DNA of 64,000 bases from Sphingomonadales bacterium. Lineage in GTDB: Bacteria; Pseudomonadota; Alphaproteobacteria; Sphingomonadales; Sphingomonadaceae. The translations under genes were made by a program, and so were the position numbers. The notes below the pieces were generated by a model, which saw nothing but the letters and a program-made list of their open reading frames with translations, searched no databases and was not told the origin of the DNA. Where the stretch lies: NCBI GenBank assembly GCA_014763545.1, contig JACXVD010000008.1, forward strand, positions 20,317 through 84,316, in the 5' to 3' direction. Every line of letters starts with the position of its first letter. Position 1 is the first letter of the stretch. Shown here one piece after another: positions 8,378 through 16,197 of this stretch.

Positions 8378-9060
8378 AGTCGCCTCACGACTGCGATCAC
8401 GCGGCCAATGATGGTCAGTTCGTCCTGGCCAACCGGGTAATCCGCGACATGTTCGTTGTCTGACTTAAGCACAACATCACCACCCGGCTTAATGCGTACC
8501 CGCTTAACCATGCCGATACCGCTGACGGCGAGAACCCAGATCTGATCGTTCATACGAATGGCATCGCGGCTGAGATCGATCAATATCACGTCACGATCCG
8601 AAATAGTTGGTTCCATACTGTCGCCGATGCCGTGCGACCAGCAGAGCTGGTTGGCAGGAGCCGAAGTAAGCATCCGGATAAAGTCTCGCGGGAAATGCCG
8701 CATCACTTCACCCGGATCGATCCCATCAAGGAATGCGCCGCCCATTCCATAGCCCAGTTCGAGCATCGGTATTGCGAGGCTGTCATCGGACACATTTGGA
8801 GAGGCGTGGCGAAAAGGAAGATGTCGTTCGAGAACGAGGCCACCCGGCAATGTCGATGCTCGCTCGCCAGTCGCAACATAGTCCAAGTCGAGACCGTGTT
8901 TGCTGAGGCGGTCCAGATAATCGAGCGGAATGGATGAGCCGCCATTTTCGTAGGCGAGCTGGGTATTCTTCGACACGCCGCCGAGTTCTCCCAACGCCTT
9001 CTGGCTTAGGCCAAGACGCTCGCGTTCCTCGCGCAATCGTGCGGCGAAATGCTCAGCCAC
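8374..9060 (-). CDS. Phage repressor, HTH plus S24 peptidase (LexA/CI-like)
   Basis: A 228-residue protein. The N-terminal XRE helix-turn-helix (residues about 7-60, ERERLGLSQKALGELGGVSKN) is followed by a LexA/CI-type S24 domain with the catalytic serine in GDSMEPT and the lysine in GMVKRVRI. Such repressors keep the prophage silent and self-cleave when RecA is activated. GTG 9060 was chosen because it begins right at the HTH; the frame upstream is the operator region. This differs from Mu, whose repressor is of another family, so this prophage could be inducible by DNA damage. It runs leftward and diverges from the early operon. Confidence 0.88.
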   Translation of the reverse strand: MAEHFAARLREERERLGLSQKALGELGGVSKNTQLAYENGGSSIPLDYLDRLSKHGLDLDYVATGERASTLPGGLVLERHLPFRHASPNVSDDSLAIPMLELGYGMGGAFLDGIDPGEVMRHFPRDFIRMLTSAPANQLCWSHGIGDSMEPTISDRDVILIDLSRDAIRMNDQIWVLAVSGIGMVKRVRIKPGGDVVLKSDNEHVADYPVGQDELTIIGRVIAVVRRL

Positions 9061-9145
9061 AAAAAATCCCAAATTTCTGGGTTGAAAGGTACATATTTTT
9101 GGGGCATGGTCCAAAAAATAGGGACAACTTATTGGACTGCGCCAA
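9061..9145. promoter_or_regulatory. Operator/promoter region between repressor and ner
   Basis: An 85-bp AT-rich stretch in GC-rich surroundings. It holds an inverted repeat TATTTTTGG (9094-9102) / CCAAAAAATA (9111-9120) and a second one CCCA-N6-TGGG (9068-9081). These are likely operator sites for the S24 repressor and the Ner-like protein controlling the diverging lysogenic and early promoters. Which site binds which protein cannot be told. Confidence 0.65.
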
Positions 9146-9340
9146 ATGCTCTTGGACCAGATGCACCCGGAGGACGTCAAGGCCGTAATTCGTAAGCGTT
9201 ATGGGACTGTCGCCCACTTCGTCGAAGTCTTCGACCTCCCGCGCACGGGGGTGAGCGATCTCTTTCGCGGTCGCACTTCGGACCGGGTCAGCAAGGCTGT
9301 GGAATCCGTCCTCGTCCAGGATCGGAAGGAAGCGGCATGA
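9146..9340 (+). CDS. ner: Ner-like DNA-binding regulator
   Basis: A 64-residue protein (59 if the second ATG at 9161 is used) with MHPEDVKAVIRKRYGTVA and the recognition helix GVSDLFRGRTS, matching the Ner/Nlp family of lambda-repressor-like HTH proteins. In Mu, Ner turns down early transcription and helps switch to lysis. It is the first gene of the rightward early operon and overlaps the next gene by 4 bp (ATGA). Confidence 0.8.
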   Translation: MLLDQMHPEDVKAVIRKRYGTVAHFVEVFDLPRTGVSDLFRGRTSDRVSKAVESVLVQDRKEAA

Positions 9341-9633
9341 GCGCGTCCAGCAAGCGGTTGACTGGATCATCGCCAGTGCCCCCGCCGTGCGAGGGGCCGA
9401 AGATCGGTCGGTTCGCCAGCAAGGAGCATTACGAATGGCTGGCAGCAGAGAGCATGCGGCTGATGGCCCTGTTCGGCATCGAAAAGAGCGATGCCACTGC
9501 GATTGCACGGCAGTTCCGCGGCTATCCCGAGCAGCGGCGGGCAGATGATTTGGTGCGGCACGCAGCGCTGACGCTGCGGGCGCGCCAGCGTTTCCTGTCG
9601 AGGGGCCGCAAGATGAAGGGGCTGGCAGCATGA
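9337..9633 (+). CDS. Unrecognised early phage protein
   Basis: 98 residues, basic, no membrane segment, no motif I recognise. The middle (KEHYEWLAAESMRLMALFGI) looks helical. ATGA overlaps on both sides (with ner and with the following gene) support it as a translated member of the early operon. Confidence 0.65.
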   Translation: MSASSKRLTGSSPVPPPCEGPKIGRFASKEHYEWLAAESMRLMALFGIEKSDATAIARQFRGYPEQRRADDLVRHAALTLRARQRFLSRGRKMKGLAA

Positions 9634-10385
9634 GCAGCTCCAAGCTTTGGGTGCAGACGCTACGTGGCGGCGAGCTGACGCTGGCGGGCAAGCGCTACTG
9701 GTCGCCCGATTGCACCGTGCTGAAGCACAACAGCTGGCACGAAGTGCAAGCGATCGGCGATGACTGGCGGTGGATCGAAATCCGGTTCCAGGGCGAGGTG
9801 ATCCGTGCATCGCGGCTCCAGGACTGCGGGTTTCTTGATGCCGAAGGCGAGCGAGCGCTTCGCGAACGGAAGAAGGCGCTGCAGGAGGCGGTCAGAACTC
9901 AGCTGGCCAGAGAGGCGTTTGAGAGCCAAGATATTCTTGAGCGGCTCGGGCTGCATCTGCGCATACTTCCCGATCTGATCGATCAGGCGCTGGCTCAAGC
10001 GAATGCCCTGTCAGAGCGTGAAGCAGGGCAAGGCCTTGTCGGGCGCGCCAGTGAGCCGCCAGAAGAAGAAGATGGCGATGAAGCTGATCGGGCGCCACTG
10101 CCAGAACTCGTTCCAATTCGCGCTTCGACTTCGAGCGAAGCAGGGTGTCCAGAATGCGGCTATTGTCCTTCGCAAAGCGACGAAGTTCGGAAGAGCCAAC
10201 CGCCTCATAGCTCTGGCGTAGCTGGGCCAGTCCCTCCGCCTCAAGGCGGTCTGACCAGCGAAGAACTTCCCGCTCCGCTTTCCGCGAAAAATCATCAAAC
10301 CACATGCTGCCTCCAGTGCTGCTGTTGCCTGATGGCTAGGCGAGCCGGCGCCGGTCGTCATTGTCTAAGTGAGGTGGCGAAATGA
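9630..10385 (+). CDS. Stand-alone MuA-type beta-barrel domain protein
   Basis: Residues 8-90 (LRGGELTLAGKRYWSPDC… to the EGERALRERKK region) align by eye with residues about 515-600 of the transposase in this same prophage (ISLFGNRYWSPECRHY… then a basic helix). This is the Mu transposase C-terminal beta-barrel, which in MuA contacts DNA non-specifically. No catalytic domain is present. The first 90 residues have normal high-GC codon use. From residue 90 on, composition changes and the tail becomes Cys-rich and odd, and an antisense ORF overlaps it, so the true C-terminus is uncertain. It ends with an ATGA overlap onto the ParB-like gene. It may modulate transposition. Confidence 0.6.
   Translation: MSSSKLWVQTLRGGELTLAGKRYWSPDCTVLKHNSWHEVQAIGDDWRWIEIRFQGEVIRASRLQDCGFLDAEGERALRERKKALQEAVRTQLAREAFESQDILERLGLHLRILPDLIDQALAQANALSEREAGQGLVGRASEPPEEEDGDEADRAPLPELVPIRASTSSEAGCPECGYCPSQSDEVRKSQPPHSSGVAGPVPPPQGGLTSEELPAPLSAKNHQTTCCLQCCCCLMARRAGAGRHCLSEVAK
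9892..10305 (-). CDS. Possible antisense ORF of unknown function
   Basis: A 137-codon open frame opposite the second half of the beta-barrel gene. The first 65 residues (MWFDDFSRKAEREVLRW and after) read like a charged helical protein. Base composition here is lower in GC than the neighbours on both strands, which hints at inserted DNA. Another minus frame over the same place ends in an aromatic hydrophobic stretch. Only one of the overlapping frames is likely to be real; I cannot decide which. Confidence 0.35.
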   Translation of the reverse strand: MWFDDFSRKAEREVLRWSDRLEAEGLAQLRQSYEAVGSSELRRFAKDNSRILDTLLRSKSKRELERVLAVAPDQLHRHLLLLAAHWRARQGLALLHALTGHSLEPAPDRSDREVCADAARAAQEYLGSQTPLWPAEF

Positions 10386-11353
10386 ACGGCCACCCGCCTT
10401 TCTTCTCGAACGCCGAGGTCGTCGAGATCGACCCGGTCGAGATCTATGTCCCGGAGCGGATCGGCTTCCTGCATGAGGACAAGGCCGTTGCGCTTGGTCG
10501 CCTGATCGCGGTCGACGGGCAGCGCGATCCGATCAAGATCGCACGGCGCAGCGGCAATCCCAAGCAGCCATGGCAGCTGGTCACCGGGCGGCATCGCCTG
10601 CGCGGTGCCGAGCTCGAGGGCATTTCGATCTTCGCGATCGAGGTGAACGGCAACGCCGAGGACTTCGCCGACCTCGAGGCGAGCGAAAACCTGCATCGCA
10701 GGCCGCTGTCACCAATCGAGCGGGCGAAATTCACTGCAGCCCTGGTGCGCGCGGCGCAGGAGCGGATCGCGCGCGAGCACGGTACACTCAGCCATCAGCG
10801 CCTCGGCGCGAAGGCCCGCTGGGATCGCGTCAAACACGGTGAAACGAGCGCCGAAGAGGCGCTGCGAGACGAAACCGAAGATGCTTATGCCAAAATGGCA
10901 CAAGCATACGGCTGGGAGGAATCGGTTGGCGAAGCGCTGGGCATGTCCCGCCGCACGATCCATCGCGATCTCTCGCTCTACCGGCTGCTCGTGGAGCCAT
11001 TTCCCGAGTTGGCGGAGCCGCTCTCGAAGCATCCCGTCGTGGGCGAGAACGCGAGCCAGCTGAAGGCTATCGCCCAAGTCAAGGACGAGGGGCAGCGCCG
11101 CGCGGTGATCGAGGCGTTGCTAGGTGACGACGAATTGAGCGCTGAACTGGCCCGCGCCCGTGTCGGGATCGATCGGCCGGGCGGCGCAGCGCCGACCGCC
11201 GAACAAAAGGTGCTGAGCGCGGTGATCGGAAATCTCGGCCGCCTGACCGCCACGCAGCAGAAGCACCATGTCGACAGCCTGGTGCGGGCGCTGAAATCCG
11301 ACGAGGTCAAGCGCCAGCTGCGCGACCGGCTCAACGAGGAGCTGGGCGAATGA
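10382..11353 (+). CDS. ParB-like nuclease-domain protein
   Basis: A 323-residue protein with a ParB N-terminal domain (residues about 12-110: IDPVEIYVPE, QRDPIKIAR, LVTGRHRLRGAEL, ASENLHRRPLSPIERA) and a helix-turn-helix about residue 180 (VGEALGMSRRTIHRDLSLY). Phage ParB-like proteins are often nucleases or CTP-dependent DNA clamps. The ENLHR motif and HTH are those of the ParB/Spo0J group. It starts by ATGA overlap in the early operon with a GAGGTGG ribosome site. Confidence 0.8.
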   Translation: MNGHPPFFSNAEVVEIDPVEIYVPERIGFLHEDKAVALGRLIAVDGQRDPIKIARRSGNPKQPWQLVTGRHRLRGAELEGISIFAIEVNGNAEDFADLEASENLHRRPLSPIERAKFTAALVRAAQERIAREHGTLSHQRLGAKARWDRVKHGETSAEEALRDETEDAYAKMAQAYGWEESVGEALGMSRRTIHRDLSLYRLLVEPFPELAEPLSKHPVVGENASQLKAIAQVKDEGQRRAVIEALLGDDELSAELARARVGIDRPGGAAPTAEQKVLSAVIGNLGRLTATQQKHHVDSLVRALKSDEVKRQLRDRLNEELGE

Positions 11354-11532
11354 GAGCAAGCTATCCCCGTGCGATCGCATGGCTTGTGTGGAACGACGAT
11401 TGTTCGTGGCTGGATGACAACGAGGCCACTCTGTCGATTACGGCCTGCCTCGTTTGCGATCTATTCGGCAAATCCGCCCGCCAGCTAGTGGCGGATATGC
11501 GGAAATTCCGCGCCGCCGAGGGTGATTCCTGA
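11350..11532 (+). CDS. Small unrecognised early phage protein
   Basis: 60 residues (MRASYPRAIAWLVWNDDCSW…). The sequence has no motif I know. It overlaps the ParB-like gene by ATGA and its TGA shares a base with the ATG of the methyltransferase gene. This tight coupling is the main support for it. Confidence 0.6.
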   Translation: MRASYPRAIAWLVWNDDCSWLDDNEATLSITACLVCDLFGKSARQLVADMRKFRAAEGDS

Positions 11533-12233
11533 TGGCGCGCGGCGAAATCTCCACTGGGCGCAAGCGCAACAGCCATCCGCAGGATTGGTGCGTCGACGAG
11601 AGCTGGGTGGCGTGGCAGCTGTTCGAGGCGCTGGGCCGCTTCGAGCAGGAGCGCGTTGCTGGCGAGGTGATCTGGGATCCGTGCGCAGGCAGCGGGCGGA
11701 CCATGGTGACGTTCGCCGATGAGGGCTTCAAGGTATTCCTGTCGGACATCGTCGACAGGGTAGAGCGTGCCCTTTTCGGTGAGAATTCCGATATTGCCTT
11801 TTTCCGCGCGGACTTCCTCGAAGAAACCGCTGCCCGCTCGGCCCGGCCATGCAGCATCGTCTGCAACCCGCCCTATTCCTACATCGAAGGGATCGCCGAG
11901 GCCTTCGTCAGGCAGGCGCTGCGGATCGCGACACGCCGGGTCTGCATGGTGCTGCCGATCAAATGGCAGGGCAGCCAGACCCGCTTCGACCTGTTCGACC
12001 AGGATCATCCGCCGCAGGCGATCCTCGTCCTGACCCAGCGTCCCAGCATGCCGCCGGGAGACATGATCCCGGCGCTGGAAGCGGAGGGTAAGGCGTTTCG
12101 CGGCGGGGTGGTGGATTACGCCTGGTATGTCTGGAACGTGCAGCAGCCGACGCGGCGCCACCAGACGCGCATCATCTGGCTGCCGCCGCTGAACCGCCCC
12201 GACATGCTCGGCCCGATCGAGGGGCTAGCCTGA
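11532..12233 (+). CDS. DNA (adenine-N6) methyltransferase-like protein
   Basis: A 233-residue class I SAM-dependent methyltransferase with motif I DPCAGSGRT (Asp49) and motif IV NPPYSY (Asn112), the signature of amino-methylating DNA enzymes. No target-recognition domain is obvious, so specificity is unknown. Being early-expressed, it may protect phage DNA from host restriction. The window shows no partner nuclease, which argues against a restriction-modification pair. Confidence 0.8.
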   Translation: MARGEISTGRKRNSHPQDWCVDESWVAWQLFEALGRFEQERVAGEVIWDPCAGSGRTMVTFADEGFKVFLSDIVDRVERALFGENSDIAFFRADFLEETAARSARPCSIVCNPPYSYIEGIAEAFVRQALRIATRRVCMVLPIKWQGSQTRFDLFDQDHPPQAILVLTQRPSMPPGDMIPALEAEGKAFRGGVVDYAWYVWNVQQPTRRHQTRIIWLPPLNRPDMLGPIEGLA

Positions 12234-12457
12234 TGGTTGGAATGACCGACAGAGAGCGGCAGATCGAAGAGCTGTATGATAGCGGTCTCCGTCCCAAGGA
12301 GATCGCCGAAGAGCTTGGCCTGTCTCGCCGGTACGCTCAACTGGTGATCTTCCGCCTCGGCTTGGCGGATACGGGAATCGACATTCGCCATCACAAGGCG
12401 ATGGAACGGGGGAGCACTGAGCTGCTTGCCGCGATCCGGCGGGAGCATGCGGCATGA
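12233..12457 (+). CDS. Small HTH protein
   Basis: 74 residues (71 if ATG 12242 is used) with a helix-turn-helix LRPKEIAEELGLSRRYAQLVI like that of sigma-70 region 4 or LuxR proteins. Likely a small DNA-binding regulator of the early operon. It is linked by overlaps to the methyltransferase gene upstream and to the LexA-like gene downstream. Confidence 0.65.
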   Translation: MVGMTDRERQIEELYDSGLRPKEIAEELGLSRRYAQLVIFRLGLADTGIDIRHHKAMERGSTELLAAIRREHAA

Positions 12458-12735
12458 TCGTTTCGCCCACCGCCCGCCAAGCCGACATGCTGCGCTTCAT
12501 CGCAGGCTATGTCGAAGCATGGGGGTTTGCCCCCACGATAACAGAAATGCGCGAAGCGCTCGGCCTGGCAAGCAAGAGCGGCAGTGCCCGGCTCATCGAT
12601 GCCCTTGAGGAGCGCGGCCAGATTTCGCGCGTGCCGTATCAATATCGGGGCATCGAAGTGACCGGTGAAGTCGCGATCCCGCGGGCGCCGGACGGTGCGC
12701 CCTTGCACTTTGTCGCAATCGGGGAGGCGCTGTGA
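12454..12735 (+). CDS. LexA N-terminal-domain-like protein
   Basis: 93 residues. The first 65 (PTARQADMLRFIAGYVEAWG, PTITEMREALGLASKSG) match the LexA winged-helix DNA-binding domain, but the S24 peptidase domain is absent. It could bind SOS boxes as a non-cleavable competitor of host LexA, or serve as a phage regulator. Overlaps its neighbours by ATGA/TGATG. Confidence 0.7.
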   Translation: MIVSPTARQADMLRFIAGYVEAWGFAPTITEMREALGLASKSGSARLIDALEERGQISRVPYQYRGIEVTGEVAIPRAPDGAPLHFVAIGEAL

Positions 12736-13046
12736 TGGACACGCTGCAGCCCGGCCAGCTGGTTGTGTTCCGCATGGTTGGCGAATTCGGCATCGGTCGG
12801 ATCGAAGTGGTGCGTGAGACGAACGTAACCACCTTTCCCTGGCTCGACGCGCGCCGCGACTGGTCGAAGCTGAGGCGGCGGATCAGGATGGAGCAGATCG
12901 TCAACACTGTGCCCGAGGGCATGGACCCCGCCGAGCTGTCCGATCGGTTCAACATGCTCGCCAACATGCGCGATGCCTTCCGGCGGCGCATGATCGAGCT
13001 GCATGACCGCGCAGTCTGCCAGATCCTCGAAGAGGGGGCCGACTGA
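12735..13046 (+). CDS. Unrecognised early phage protein
   Basis: 103 residues. The first part (LQPGQLVVFRMVGEFGIGRI) looks like a small beta-barrel and the rest is helical and charged. No family recognised. ATG 12735 was chosen over GTG 12732. Its TGA overlaps the next ATG. Confidence 0.6.
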   Translation: MDTLQPGQLVVFRMVGEFGIGRIEVVRETNVTTFPWLDARRDWSKLRRRIRMEQIVNTVPEGMDPAELSDRFNMLANMRDAFRRRMIELHDRAVCQILEEGAD

Positions 13047-13279
13047 TGCCGCGCCACACCAGCCAAGCCGAATATTACCGCGCCCATCGCCGCGCCTTTG
13101 AACGCGCGCTGAAAACCGGCGTCACCCCTGCCGAAGCACAGGCTGAAATCGAGCATGAGGCGCGCATCGCGCGCTGCCAAGACGACCGGCGCCGGCTGAT
13201 GTCGAAGTTCGCCAAGCCGACCGCGATCATGGGGCCGCAGGACGAAGATCGCGGCGAACCGTGGATGATGAGGGACTGA
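13046..13279 (+). CDS. Unrecognised early phage protein
   Basis: 77 residues, highly charged, mostly helical (YYRAHRRAFERALKTGVTPAEA). The sequence looks like a small DNA- or protein-binding protein but no family is recognised. Coupled to the previous gene by a TGATG overlap. Confidence 0.6.
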   Translation: MPRHTSQAEYYRAHRRAFERALKTGVTPAEAQAEIEHEARIARCQDDRRRLMSKFAKPTAIMGPQDEDRGEPWMMRD

Positions 13280-13283
13280 TGCG

Positions 13284-13445
13284 ATGAGCAACCTCAAGCC
13301 CGGACCTATTTTCCTCACCCCGGAACTGACCGCGAAGTTGGTCGGCGATCGCCCGGCCTATGGCAAGGGCATCGCTCACCTGCCGTTCGGGCAGCGTCCG
13401 CTGGTCGACCGACCCCAGCGCGGGCGGGACAACGACAATGGCTGA
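13284..13445 (+). CDS. Small unrecognised early phage protein
   Basis: 53 residues starting MSNLKPGPIFLTPELTAKLV. It fills the space between two coupled genes, 4 bp after the previous stop and overlapping the next start by 8 bp. Codon use is the same high-GC type as the neighbours. Function unknown. Confidence 0.55.
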   Translation: MSNLKPGPIFLTPELTAKLVGDRPAYGKGIAHLPFGQRPLVDRPQRGRDNDNG

Positions 13446-13674
13446 CCGCGAATTCCTCCCGCATTTCGACGCCATGCGCGCATCACTGGTCGCGCGCGGG
13501 CTGCTGGGCGCCGACTACCGCCTGACCGATGCCGGGAACCGGCATGTGGAGGCGATAAAGGACGAGTTGGCCGGTGCCGAAGCGCCGAGCGATCCCGCAG
13601 CGAAGCGCGTCTACTGGCGGCATGATTTCCGGCAACGGGCGCGGGAGCGGACCGGTGGAGTTGGCCATGCCTAA
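13438..13674 (+). CDS. Unrecognised early phage protein
   Basis: 78 residues beginning MADREFLPHFDAMRASLVARG, followed by a segment that resembles a winged-helix fold (GLLGADYRLTDAGNRHVEA). ATG 13438 was chosen because it overlaps the previous stop and starts the protein-like part of the frame. It overlaps the next gene by 8 bp. Confidence 0.6.
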   Translation: MADREFLPHFDAMRASLVARGLLGADYRLTDAGNRHVEAIKDELAGAEAPSDPAAKRVYWRHDFRQRARERTGGVGHA

Positions 13675-14119
13675 GGCCAAGGCGCATCCCGACCAGGTGA
13701 GCTTCGATTTCGACGCTCCTGCTCCGGCGAAGGGCTTTGCGGGACTGGCAGGGCTTGAGCGTCGCATTTGCGAGACCGTGGGCAGCATCCTGGCGAGCGA
13801 TTTTCGCAGCCGCGCGGTGATCGCTGCCGAGATGAGCGACATCCTCGACGAGAACATCAGCGTCGACATGCTCAACGCCTATTCCAGCCCGGCGCGCACC
13901 GAACATCGCGTGCCGATGAGCCGGTTCTTTGCGCTGCTGGTGGTGACGGGTCGGCAAGACCAGTTCCGCCCGCTGCTGCGCGAAATCGGGATTTCGGGAC
14001 TTCTGGGCGACGAGGTGAAAACCGCGCGCCTTGGCCAACTGCAGCAGGTGATTGCCGAAGCGCAGGCGGAAATGCGCCAGCTCAAGGGCAACGCGCCGAA
14101 GATCAAGGGGAAGGAATAG
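13667..14119 (+). CDS. Conserved early phage protein upstream of transposase
   Basis: 150 residues. The core (LERRICETVGSILASDFRSR, VIAAEMSDILDENISVDMLN, EHRVPMSRFFALLVVTG) looks like a compact helical DNA-associated protein often found beside Mu-type transposase genes in alphaproteobacterial prophages; that is recollection, not a search. Stop and transposase start are adjacent (14119/14120), so translation is probably coupled. Confidence 0.65.
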   Translation: MPKAKAHPDQVSFDFDAPAPAKGFAGLAGLERRICETVGSILASDFRSRAVIAAEMSDILDENISVDMLNAYSSPARTEHRVPMSRFFALLVVTGRQDQFRPLLREIGISGLLGDEVKTARLGQLQQVIAEAQAEMRQLKGNAPKIKGKE

Positions 14120-16126
14120 ATGAAGCCGGAACGGCTCACCACCTGGCACGACGCTGCCCGCTCGGCCCCAATCCCGGCAGTCGCGCAACCGCAAGAGCGT
14201 TGCTGGTTTTCGGCTGCCGAACTGGCCGACCTGCGCCTGCCGGGCCTGCCGGGGAGCAAACGCTCGGTGGCGCGCAAGGCCAAGGATGAACGCTGGGCAA
14301 GCCGGACCTGCCCCGACGGTGAGCTGCTTGCACGGCCGCGCATGGGCCAAGGCGGCGGGCTTGAGTTCCATCTCGCGGTGCTTCCCGGCCCCGCGCGGGT
14401 CGAACTGGTGCGGCGTGGCGTGGTTTCGCCGCCCGATGCAGAGCGCCCCGAAGCACCGCAGGCAGGCAATTGGGAATGGTTCGACCAGCAAAGCCAGGAC
14501 GTGCGTGAACGGGCAGCCGCGCGGCTGGAAGCCATGCGCGAAATCGACGTTCTGGAGCGCGCGGGCAGCACGACAACCGCCGCTATCGCGCTTGTTTCGG
14601 CGCGGCACGATGTCAGCCAGGCGACGCTGTGGAACTGGCGCAAGCTGATCGAAGGCGTCGCGGCATCCGACTGGCTTCCGGCGCTGGCGGAGCGCCGGAA
14701 GGGTGGCGGCAAGAAAGCCGAAATGGACGAACTGCTGTGGCGGGAATTCCTGAGCGACTGGATGCGCCCGGAGGAGCCTCCGCTGTCGTCCTGCTATCGC
14801 CGGGCACAGGCTCGCGCGACCGAAAGAGGCATGTCATTGCCATCGGAGAAGGCGCTCAGGCGCCGCATCGAGCGTGAAGTCGATCCCGCCGCAATCATGC
14901 TGGCGCGCAAGGGCAAGGAAGCGCTCGAGCGATCGATCCCCGACAATCGCCGCACGCTGGAAAGCCTGCATGCGATGCACATGGTCAATATCGATGGCCA
15001 TGTCTTCGATGTGTTTGTCACCCCGCCCGATGGAGGAAAGAAAGTCCGCCCGGTTATGGTGGCGATCCAGGACGTCTACAGCCGCAAGATACTCGCATGG
15101 CGGCTCGATCTGTCGGAAAACGTGTTGGCGACCCGGCTCGCCTTTGCCGATTTGTTTCGCAATTTCGGCATTCCGCGCATCTGCCTGCTGGACAACAGCC
15201 GCACCTTCGCCAGCCTCGCGCTGACTGCCGGGGCGAGAACCCGCTACCGTAACAAGATTCGCGACGAAGATCCTGCGGGCCTGTTGGTTTCGCTCGGAAT
15301 CGAGGTTCGCTTCGCCCAGATTTACCACGGCCAGTCGAAGCCGATCGAGCGCGCATTCCGCGACATCGCAAGCGACATCTCGCGCAGCCCCGCTTGCGCC
15401 GGAGCCTACACCGGCAACAGCCCGACCAACAAGCCGGCCAATTACGACGAGCGGGAGGTGCCCTGGGCCGAATTCGAGAGTATCGTTGCGCAGGGTATCG
15501 CGGACCACAACGCCCGGATCGGGCGGCGCGGCGGCGTTTGCAACGGCCGCAGTTTCGACCAGACTTTCGACCAGAGCTATGCGGTGAAAGCGATCCGCAA
15601 GGCGACGCCCGAGCAGCTGCGCATGGCTTTGCTGGCTGCCGAGCGGAAGCGGGTGAACAGCCGCACCGGCGAAATCAGCCTGTTCGGCAATCGTTACTGG
15701 TCGCCCGAATGCCGCCACTACCACGGGCAGATGGTCACTGTGCGGTTCGATCCCGACGACCTGCACAGCGAAGTGCATCTTTACGGCCATGATGGTGCCT
15801 ATCTGACCACCGCCCCGGTGATCGAGGATTACGGCTTCGCCGACCAGGCGGGCGCTAAGGCCGCGAGCAAACGCAAGAAGGACCACAGGAAGCTGGCGCG
15901 GGAAACCCTGCGGCAGGAAGCACTGATCGAGGCGGAGGAACTGGCCGCCCGACAGCCGCGGACCGCAGCTGCGGAACTGCCTGATCCGGGCGTGGTGGAG
16001 CTTGCACCGGTGCGGCGCACTGCAGGTGCCGCTGTGCGCAAGGTCGCACCGGCACCGAGGGTCACATCTGAAAGCGAAAGCAGGGTTTTCTCGGCGCTCC
16101 GCCTGGTGCGGGGAACCGAGGATTGA
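14120..16126 (+). CDS. A: Mu-type transposase A (DDE recombinase)
   Basis: 668 residues, close to MuA (663). Order: Mu-type winged-helix domain (residues about 27-85, WFSAAELADLRLPGLPGSK), end-binding helical region, RNase-H-like catalytic core with Asp292 (NIDGHVFDV), Asp358 (LLDNSRTF) and Glu410 (KPIERAFRD), beta-barrel with RYWSPEC near residue 530, and a C-terminal helical tail that in MuA binds MuB and ClpX. The spacing of the acidic triad is close to MuA D269/D336/E392. It joins the TG…CA ends to target DNA with a 5-bp stagger, as seen in comM. Confidence 0.95.
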   Translation: MKPERLTTWHDAARSAPIPAVAQPQERCWFSAAELADLRLPGLPGSKRSVARKAKDERWASRTCPDGELLARPRMGQGGGLEFHLAVLPGPARVELVRRGVVSPPDAERPEAPQAGNWEWFDQQSQDVRERAAARLEAMREIDVLERAGSTTTAAIALVSARHDVSQATLWNWRKLIEGVAASDWLPALAERRKGGGKKAEMDELLWREFLSDWMRPEEPPLSSCYRRAQARATERGMSLPSEKALRRRIEREVDPAAIMLARKGKEALERSIPDNRRTLESLHAMHMVNIDGHVFDVFVTPPDGGKKVRPVMVAIQDVYSRKILAWRLDLSENVLATRLAFADLFRNFGIPRICLLDNSRTFASLALTAGARTRYRNKIRDEDPAGLLVSLGIEVRFAQIYHGQSKPIERAFRDIASDISRSPACAGAYTGNSPTNKPANYDEREVPWAEFESIVAQGIADHNARIGRRGGVCNGRSFDQTFDQSYAVKAIRKATPEQLRMALLAAERKRVNSRTGEISLFGNRYWSPECRHYHGQMVTVRFDPDDLHSEVHLYGHDGAYLTTAPVIEDYGFADQAGAKAASKRKKDHRKLARETLRQEALIEAEELAARQPRTAAAELPDPGVVELAPVRRTAGAAVRKVAPAPRVTSESESRVFSALRLVRGTED

Positions 16127-16197
16127 AGCGGCGCGCGACGATGCGGTGAGAGGCCCGTCGCGCGCCATGTCCACGAATGAACGGAAGGAAGCATAGC

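Noticed and set aside
11532..12233. Restriction-modification system
   Set aside because: Only a methyltransferase is visible; neighbours are small regulators and a ParB-like protein, with no restriction enzyme.
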